This document shows positions 58,878 through 64,000 of a stretch of 64,000 nt of DNA, in pieces. The position numbers and the translations under genes were made by a program. The DNA is from Pseudoxanthomonas suwonensis (GTDB taxonomy: Bacteria > Pseudomonadota > Gammaproteobacteria > Xanthomonadales > Xanthomonadaceae): contig NZ_PDWP01000001.1 in NCBI RefSeq assembly GCF_010093235.1, positions 124,001 through 188,000 on the forward strand, given 5' to 3'. The notes under the pieces were generated by a model. That model worked only from the letters and a program-made list of their open reading frames with translations, did not search any database and was not told the origin of the DNA. Position 1 is the stretch's first letter. Every line of letters begins with the position of its first letter.

Positions 58878-59738
58878 CTAGACGTTGGCCTGTTCCGGCG
58901 GCAGCGAGGTCTCGATCGGGGCCGCGCCCAGCCCCTCCCCGATGCCCGCGGCATGGCTGTCCACGCCGTACGAGGTCATCGACAGCGAACCGTAGGCATA
59001 GCCCTCCACCAGCGGCCGTGGCGGATGCCCGGCCGCGGCCGCCAGGCCGGCGATGTACAGCAGCGGCAGGAAGTGGTCGGGGCTGGGTACGGCCAGCCGG
59101 TAGTCCGGATGCGCGACCAGCGACGGCACCTCGTGCGGACGCTCCAGCATCAGTTCCCGCGCGGCTTCCTCGAAGCGCCGGGTCCAGTCGAACGCACCAT
59201 CGGGCTGGTGCCAGTCGATCGCGCGCAGGTTGTGCACCACGTTGCCGCTGCCGATCACCATGACCCCGCGCGAACGCAGCTTGGCCAGCTTCGCGCCGAG
59301 CGCCAGGTGCCATTCCGGCGGCCTGCGCGCGTCGATCGACAGCTGCACCACCGGCACGTCCGCCTTCGGGAAGGCGTGCACCAGCACCGACCAGGTGCCG
59401 TGGTCCAGGCCCCAGCCATCCAGGTCGGCGCCGACCTGGTCGGGCGCCACCGCGTCCGCGACCTCCTCCACCAGGTCCGGCAGGCCCGGCGCCGGGTACT
59501 GCACGTCGAACAGCGCCTGGGGAAAGCCGTAGAAATCGTGGATGGTGCGCGGCCGGGGCATGGCGGTGACCGCAGTGGCATTGACGTACCAGTGCGCCGA
59601 CACCGCCAGGATCGCGCGCGGCCGCGGCGAGTCCGCGCCGAAGGCGCGCCAGGCTTCGGTGTAGCGGTTGCGCTCCAGCGCGTTCATCGGGCTGCCGTGT
59701 CCGAGGAAGGCGGCCGGCATCAGGGCGTTGGCGTCCAC
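58878..59738 (-). CDS. ygiD: Extradiol ring-cleavage dioxygenase, 4,5-DOPA dioxygenase (YgiD/LigB) type
   Basis: 286 residues. Class III extradiol dioxygenase fold with metal-binding residues in [19 protein letters not shown] and [11 protein letters not shown]-terminal SMTSYGVD. Relatives open DOPA-like catechols, but the physiological substrate in bacteria is uncertain. Start is GTG at 59738 with GGAG seven bases upstream. It lies 45 bp upstream of the M20 gene on the same strand. Confidence 0.9.
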   Translation of the reverse strand: MDANALMPAAFLGHGSPMNALERNRYTEAWRAFGADSPRPRAILAVSAHWYVNATAVTAMPRPRTIHDFYGFPQALFDVQYPAPGLPDLVEEVADAVAPDQVGADLDGWGLDHGTWSVLVHAFPKADVPVVQLSIDARRPPEWHLALGAKLAKLRSRGVMVIGSGNVVHNLRAIDWHQPDGAFDWTRRFEEAARELMLERPHEVPSLVAHPDYRLAVPSPDHFLPLLYIAGLAAAAGHPPRPLVEGYAYGSLSMTSYGVDSHAAGIGEGLGAAPIETSLPPEQANV

Positions 59739-59904
59739 GTCGGACTCCGTCGTGCGGGGATCCGGGCCACTTTAAGCCCGCAACGCCGGCATGGCGCAGG
59801 GACCCGCGCAACGGATCGTTCCCGGCCCCCGGTTGCGGGGACCGGCGGCATCCACCGCGGCCATGCGCTCTGCTAGGCTCCGCGCCAGTCCCGCGGAGAG
59901 CCGC

Positions 59905-61812
59905 ATGGCCGCCCACAGCCAGTTCGCGCTGCTGACCCAGCGCCGTTTCCTGCCCTACTTCATCGTCCAGGCGCTCGGCGCCTTCAACGACAACGTCTAC
60001 CGCCAGGCGATCATCGGCCTGCTGTTCTTCCTCGGCGTCAGCGCCGAGGAGCGCTCGACCTACGCGGTCATCGCCCCGGCGATCTTCATCGTGCCCTACT
60101 TCCTGTTCTCGGCCATCGCCGGGCAGGTGGCCGAAAAGCTGGAGAAGCAGCGCCTGATCGTGATCACCACCAGCATGGAGATCGCGATCATGTCGCTGGC
60201 GGCGGTGGGTTTCCTGCTGCAGTCGATGCCGCTGCTGCTGGTGGCGCTGTTCTGCACCGGCCTGCAGTCGACCCTGTTCGGTCCGGTGAAGTACTCGGTG
60301 CTGCCGGCCATCCTCAAGCCCGAGGAGCTGACCGGCGGAAACGGCCTGGTCGAGATGGGCACCTCGATCTCGATCCTCGGCGGCATGATCACCGGCGGCC
60401 TGATCTTCCAGGTCGCCGGCGCCCATGGGCCGGAGGCGGCGGCCGCGGCGATCGTGGCGCTGGCCATCGCCGGCAACCTGGTGGCGCGCCTGATCCCGCG
60501 GGTGGATGCCGGCGCGCCGGACCTGAAGATCGGCTGGAACCCGCTGCCGGAATCGCTGGCGGTGCTGCGCATGGCGCGCGCCCAGCCGGCGGTACGCAAC
60601 GCCATCCTCGGCGTGTCCTGGTTCTGGTTCTTCGGCACCATCATCACCTCGCAGCTGCCCGCCTACGCCGAACTCAACCTTGGCGGCGCCTCCGGCTCGG
60701 CCACGCTCTACATCTTCGTGCTGGCGCTGTTCTCGGTTGGCACCGGCACCGGCTCGCTGCTGTGCGAGAAGCTGTCGGCGCGCACCGTGGAGATCGGCCT
60801 GGTGCCGCTGGGCGCGGCCGGCATGAGCGCGTTCCTGCTGGACCTGTACTTCGCCCGCCCCGGCGCGGCGCCCGTCACCGGGCTGGACGTGGCCGGCTTC
60901 CTGGCCCAGCCCGGCAGCCTGCGCATCGTCGTCGACCTGCTGGGCATCGGCGTGTTCACCGGCTTCTTCGTGGTGCCGCTGTTCGCCCTGATCCAGAGCC
61001 GCACGCCGTCCTCGCGCATGTCGCGGGTGTTCGCCGCGCTGAACATCCAGAACTCCGGCTTCATCGTCCTGGCGGCGGTGGTGGGCCTCGGCGCGGGCAT
61101 GCTGGGCTGGAGCAGCCCGCAGCTGTTCCTGGCCCTGGCCATCGCCAACGTGCTGGTGGCGGCGTGGATCTTCGCCCTGGTACCCGAGTTCCTGATGCGC
61201 TTCCTCAGCTGGGTGCTGGTGCGGGCGCTGTACCGTCTGCGCGTGCGCGGCGTGGAGGAACACGTGCCGGACGAGGGCGCGGCGGTTATCGTGTGCAACC
61301 ACGTCAGCTACATGGATGCGCTGATCCTGGCCGCGAGCATCCCGCGCCCGGTGCGCTTCGTCATGTACTACCGGATCTTCGACATCCCGGTGATGAGCTG
61401 GATCTTCCGCACCGCGCGCGCCATCCCCATCGCCGGCGCACGCGAGGATCCCGAACGCATGCAGCGCGCGTTCGACGCCATCGACGCTGCGCTGGCCGAG
61501 GGCGAGCTGGTGTGCATCTTCCCCGAGGGCGCGCTGACGAAGGACGGGGAGATCGCGCCGTTCAGGTCCGGCGTGGAACGGATCCTGGAACGCGCCGCCG
61601 CGGCCGGGCGCCCGGTGCCGGTGGTGCCGATGGCGCTGCGCGGGATGTGGGCCAGCATGTGGAGCCGCCGCGACTCGCGCCTGGGCCGCATGCGCGTGCC
61701 GCGCCGCCTGCGCGCACGGGTCGAGGTGGTGGCCGAGGCGCCGCTGCACGGCCTGGTGACGGCCGGGGCGCTGGAAACCAGGGTGAGAGGGCTTCGCGGC
61801 GACGCGGCCTGA
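59905..61812 (+). CDS. Fused MFS lysophospholipid transporter (LplT-like) and 1-acyl-glycerophosphate acyltransferase (PlsC-like)
   Basis: 635 residues in two parts. Residues ~1-430 form an MFS transporter with twelve helices (FNDNVYRQAIIGLLFFLGVS, LFGPVKYSVLPAIL). Residues ~440-635 form an acyltransferase with NHVSYMDALILAASIP (NHx4D motif) and CIFPEGALTKDG. In E. coli lplT and the acyltransferase-bearing aas are separate genes, and Aas has an acyl-ACP synthetase domain that is missing here. Likely role: import and re-acylate lysophospholipids. ATG at 59905 has GGAG seven bases upstream. Confidence 0.9.
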   Translation: MAAHSQFALLTQRRFLPYFIVQALGAFNDNVYRQAIIGLLFFLGVSAEERSTYAVIAPAIFIVPYFLFSAIAGQVAEKLEKQRLIVITTSMEIAIMSLAAVGFLLQSMPLLLVALFCTGLQSTLFGPVKYSVLPAILKPEELTGGNGLVEMGTSISILGGMITGGLIFQVAGAHGPEAAAAAIVALAIAGNLVARLIPRVDAGAPDLKIGWNPLPESLAVLRMARAQPAVRNAILGVSWFWFFGTIITSQLPAYAELNLGGASGSATLYIFVLALFSVGTGTGSLLCEKLSARTVEIGLVPLGAAGMSAFLLDLYFARPGAAPVTGLDVAGFLAQPGSLRIVVDLLGIGVFTGFFVVPLFALIQSRTPSSRMSRVFAALNIQNSGFIVLAAVVGLGAGMLGWSSPQLFLALAIANVLVAAWIFALVPEFLMRFLSWVLVRALYRLRVRGVEEHVPDEGAAVIVCNHVSYMDALILAASIPRPVRFVMYYRIFDIPVMSWIFRTARAIPIAGAREDPERMQRAFDAIDAALAEGELVCIFPEGALTKDGEIAPFRSGVERILERAAAAGRPVPVVPMALRGMWASMWSRRDSRLGRMRVPRRLRARVEVVAEAPLHGLVTAGALETRVRGLRGDAA

Positions 61813-62086
61813 AGCCGGAGGCGCCCTCCGGGCCACGCCTGCCCGGGCGGCGCCTTTGCCGGCGCCTGCCGGTCGGTTAGGCTTGCCAGGTTGTCCGGGG
61901 GGGATGCACGACGAGCATGGACGCGATGCCATCTGCGCCTGTCAGGAGCGCATCCCGGCCTCCGCCGGCCGGCGTCGCTGCGGCCGCCCGGCGGTTTCCC
62001 GTTCCCAGGCAGGCTGGCGCATCACCCGCCAGCACCGCCACGCGCAAGCCGGCGTCACGGCTTTCATTCCCTGCTGGAGCATGCAG

Positions 62087-62419
62087 ATGAGCTACGTCCC
62101 ACCGCCGCCGAACGCCGCACCCGTGCACGGACCGGTACCCAACCACCTGGCCTGGTCGATCATCTCCACGGTGCTGGCAACCTGCCTGTGCTGCCCGCTG
62201 GGCCTGGTCGGCATCGTGGCGATCGTGTTCTCCAGCAAGGTCAACACGCTGCTCAACCAGGGCGACATCGAAGGCGCTCGCCGCGCCTCGGCCAATGCCA
62301 AGACCTGGTGCTGGGTCACCACCGCCCTGGCCATCATCGGCCTGCTGTGGAGCATCTACTTCTTCACCAGCGGCGGCATGGCCGAATACCAGCAGATGAT
62401 GGAACAGATGCAGGGCTGA
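62087..62419 (+). CDS. CD225/dispanin-family small membrane protein
   Basis: 110 residues. A Pro-rich N-terminus (SYVPPPPNAAPVHGPVP) is followed by two hydrophobic segments: LAWSIISTVLATCLCCPLGL and CWVTTALAIIGLLWSIYFF, joined by VFSSKVNTLLNQGDIEGARR, the CD225 hallmark. Bacterial function unknown; eukaryotic members are the IFITM proteins. ATG at 62087 has GGAG seven bases upstream; the ATG at 62081 is too close to that site. 274 bp upstream (61813-62086) hold no other gene, only a TTAGGCTTG element near 61877. Confidence 0.85.
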   Translation: MSYVPPPPNAAPVHGPVPNHLAWSIISTVLATCLCCPLGLVGIVAIVFSSKVNTLLNQGDIEGARRASANAKTWCWVTTALAIIGLLWSIYFFTSGGMAEYQQMMEQMQG

Positions 62420-62422
62420 TCC

Positions 62423-62836
62423 ATGGCCCTGTCGCGACCCCTGCGGATCGCGATGCTGGCGTCGGCCGCGCTCGCGGCCGGCGCCGGTTTCTGGCTGTTG
62501 CGCACCTACGATCCCAACGTGGCCGGCAATCCGTTCCCACCGTGCATGTTCCGCGCCTTCACCGGCTGGTTCTGCATCGGCTGCGGCCTGACCCGGGCCA
62601 TGCACGCGCTGGTCCACGGAGACCTGCCCCGGGCGTTCGCGATGAACCCGCTGGGCGTGACCGTGCTCGCGCTGGCTCCGCTGATGGTGGCCTGGTCCGG
62701 CGGCTGGCAGCCGCGGCTGCTGGCTCCGGCCATGCGCTGGGTGCTGGAGCCGAAGGTCTGGCTGGTGCTGCTGCCGGGGTACTGGATCCTGCGGAACCTT
62801 CCGTGGTTTCCGTTCACGCTGCTCGCACCGGCCTAG
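62423..62836 (+). CDS. DUF2752 membrane protein
   Basis: 137 residues, three or four hydrophobic helices. The DUF2752 pattern is clear: PPCMFRAFTGWFCIGCGLTR, then AMHALVHGDLPRAFAMNPLG. The conserved Cys residues (C41, the CIGC pair) suggest a metal or redox site. It starts three bases after the CD225 gene, so the two are one unit; these families are often neighbours. Function unknown. Confidence 0.87.
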   Translation: MALSRPLRIAMLASAALAAGAGFWLLRTYDPNVAGNPFPPCMFRAFTGWFCIGCGLTRAMHALVHGDLPRAFAMNPLGVTVLALAPLMVAWSGGWQPRLLAPAMRWVLEPKVWLVLLPGYWILRNLPWFPFTLLAPA

Positions 62837-62998
62837 GGCAACGCCAGCCCAGGCGGTGAGGTCGCAGGCGCGTAGCGACGCGTTCGGCGTGGCCAGCACC
62901 CGGGTGCCTGCCTGGCGCAGGTGGCGCGCAACCTGCCGTGCTTCCCGTTTAGGTTGCTGGCGCGGTGGCGGGCGCCAGGTACCGCGACGCGGCGCGGT

Positions 62999-63892
62999 TC
63001 AGCCCACCCAGCCTGCGATCACCAGCAGGGCCAGCAACGCCAGCCACAGCAGCAGCATCCGCCATACCAGGTTCATGGCGTCGCGCAGCTCGGGCATGTC
63101 GCCCCGCAAGGGCAGGCGACCGGCCTCGAGATCCTCTTCGGCCTCCTCGGCCAGTTCGCGCCCGACCGCCGTGCGCGCGGCCGCTTCCAGGAACCCGCTT
63201 TCGGGATTCCAGCGCGCGCCACCGGCAGCGCGCCATGCGCGGGTGACCAGGTCGAAGTTGCCTGCCAGGGCCAGTGCCAGGGTCATCAGTTGCGCCACCG
63301 GCCACTCCATCCAGCGCAGCAGCCACGCCACGCCGGCGGCGTTTTCCGGCGGCAGGTGCCCGACATGGCCACCGAACGCGGTGCGCTCCAGCAGGCGGTA
63401 GAGCACCGCGCCGGCCGGGCCAAGCAGCAGGAACCAGAACAGCACGGCGAACCAGCGCCGCAGCGCGCTGCGCACGACCACCGCCGACAGCCCTGGGCCC
63501 TCGGCCACCGCCACGCCGGGCTCGGGCGCAAGCTGGTCGAGCCGGGCGCGGCGGGTGGACGCCTCATCGGCGTCCAGCACGGCCTCCACGTCCACGTCCA
63601 GGTCACGCGGCCCCCAGGCCAGTACCAGCACGACGATGCCGAACAGCACGCCGGGCAATCCGTAGAGCATCCGGCCCAGGCTCAGCTGCACGAGCAGGAC
63701 CAGCAGCACCGGGGGCAGCACGGCCAGCGCGATGCCCCAGCGGGTGCGCCACGGTCCCCCGTCCGCCAGGTGCGTGGCGAGCCAGTCCTGCCAGTGCGCG
63801 TACCAGCGGTAGCTGCGCAGCGGCGCCATCACCGCCGGTGCCACGTGGCCCAGCACCAGCGCGATGATCACCGCGACCAGGGTCGTGAACAT
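62999..63892 (-). CDS. ampE: AmpE-like regulatory signalling membrane protein
   Basis: 297 residues with hydrophobic helices at both ends (LVAVIIALVLGHVAPAVMAP; LLLWLALLALLVIAGWV) and in the middle (FAVLFWFLLLGPAGAVLYRL). This last stretch, with RWMEWPVAQLMTLALALAGN, matches the AmpE/CobD-like family. AmpE is linked to beta-lactamase regulation with AmpD, but its activity is not known. ATG at 63892 has GGAGG six bases upstream. The preceding gene ends 11 bases upstream; its visible C-terminus does not look like AmpD. Confidence 0.82.
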   Translation of the reverse strand: MFTTLVAVIIALVLGHVAPAVMAPLRSYRWYAHWQDWLATHLADGGPWRTRWGIALAVLPPVLLVLLVQLSLGRMLYGLPGVLFGIVVLVLAWGPRDLDVDVEAVLDADEASTRRARLDQLAPEPGVAVAEGPGLSAVVVRSALRRWFAVLFWFLLLGPAGAVLYRLLERTAFGGHVGHLPPENAAGVAWLLRWMEWPVAQLMTLALALAGNFDLVTRAWRAAGGARWNPESGFLEAAARTAVGRELAEEAEEDLEAGRLPLRGDMPELRDAMNLVWRMLLLWLALLALLVIAGWVG

Positions 63893-63903
63893 GGAGCCCT
63901 CCG

Positions 63904-64000
63904 TCAGCCGATACTAGCCGGCGATGCCGCCGGGGTGCCCTCGGCGTACCAGTATTCGACCAGCGCGCGGGCGATCGACAGCGCCGACGGCATGATCGGG
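63904..64000 (-). CDS. C-terminal end of an unrecognised protein (cut by the window edge)
   Basis: 31 codons before the TGA at 63906-63904: SALSIARALVEYWYAEG, then TPAASPASIG. The frame is open to the window edge. Its stop lies 11 bases before ampE, so they form an operon. I do not recognise the fragment; the SALSIARALVEYW text recalls C-termini of some nucleotide-reductase-like enzymes only vaguely. Confidence 0.5.
   Translation of the reverse strand, partial: PIMPSALSIARALVEYWYAEGTPAASPASIG

Noticed and set aside
57301..61932. Open frame of about 1540 codons on the minus strand
   Set aside because: Covers known genes in another frame or strand (M20 amidohydrolase, YgiD-type, MFS-acyltransferase); low-complexity translation.
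61856..62086. N-terminal extension of the CD225 protein
   Set aside because: The frame is open but Arg/Ala/Cys-rich without pattern, and the good ribosome-binding site is at 62076-62079.

Overview
The window is a high-GC bacterial chromosome segment with densely packed genes and strong G/C third-position bias. Gene families and their order point to the family Xanthomonadaceae (Lysobacteraceae), close to Luteimonas, Pseudoxanthomonas or Lysobacter. The pointers are ilvC-ilvG-ilvM-ilvA-leuA in one operon, a short ACT-less threonine dehydratase, accB/accC, a dsbD-tlpA-aroQ run, fis next to purH and purD, and pcm-tolC. The genus is inference. I saw no rRNA, tRNA, CRISPR array, prophage or insertion-sequence transposase.

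Layout. 1-6 kb: C-terminal part of a BCCT transporter, a soluble chemoreceptor, a secreted GH5 mannanase and a gamma-glutamyltransferase. 6-20.5 kb: a branched-chain amino acid superlocus. ilvD runs left. ilvC-ilvG-ilvM-ilvA-leuA runs right behind a transcription attenuator whose leader peptide has a Val/Leu/Ile block. A 76-residue unknown ORF, leuB and gdhA follow. leuC-leuD runs left, divergent from a LysR regulator. A serine-hydrolase gene broken by an in-frame stop lies inside the locus. 21.4-26.7 kb: a repeat-rich spacer, then an RND efflux pump and adaptor divergent from a TetR repressor. 26.8-36.4 kb: pcm, tolC and envelope genes (waaA, an LpxL-type acyltransferase, an O-antigen-ligase-like protein, a glycosyltransferase, a zinc-finger protein, YceI, a nitroreductase and an ELM1-family protein). 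36.4-41.8 kb: glnE, DAHP synthase behind a second attenuator with an aromatic-rich leader peptide, and an outer-membrane protein. 42-44 kb: groES-groEL with a CIRCE operator. 44.2-52.7 kb: cutA, dsbD with a duplicated N-terminal domain, a TlpA thioredoxin, aroQ, accB, a four-helix-bundle gene flanked by heptamer repeats, accC, prmA, a zinc-ribbon protein and fis. 52.7-64 kb: purH, an acetyltransferase, purD, an aminotransferase, an M20 amidohydrolase, a YgiD-type dioxygenase, a fused lysophospholipid transporter/acyltransferase, a CD225-DUF2752 pair, ampE and the tail of an unrecognised gene.

How the parts fit. Three branches of amino acid supply sit here with visible control: Ile/Val/Leu (attenuator plus LysR), aromatics (attenuator) and nitrogen (gdhA, glnE). 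The two attenuators are the clearest regulatory finds. Both have a leader peptide loaded with codons for the pathway product, an antiterminator helix and an intrinsic terminator that compete for one strand segment, and the biosynthetic gene just behind. The most unusual structural object is the roughly 440-bp unit between accB and accC: a four-helix-bundle gene bounded by inverted arrays of a 7-bp repeat. A related array overlaps the 3' end of the lysR gene at 21.46 kb.
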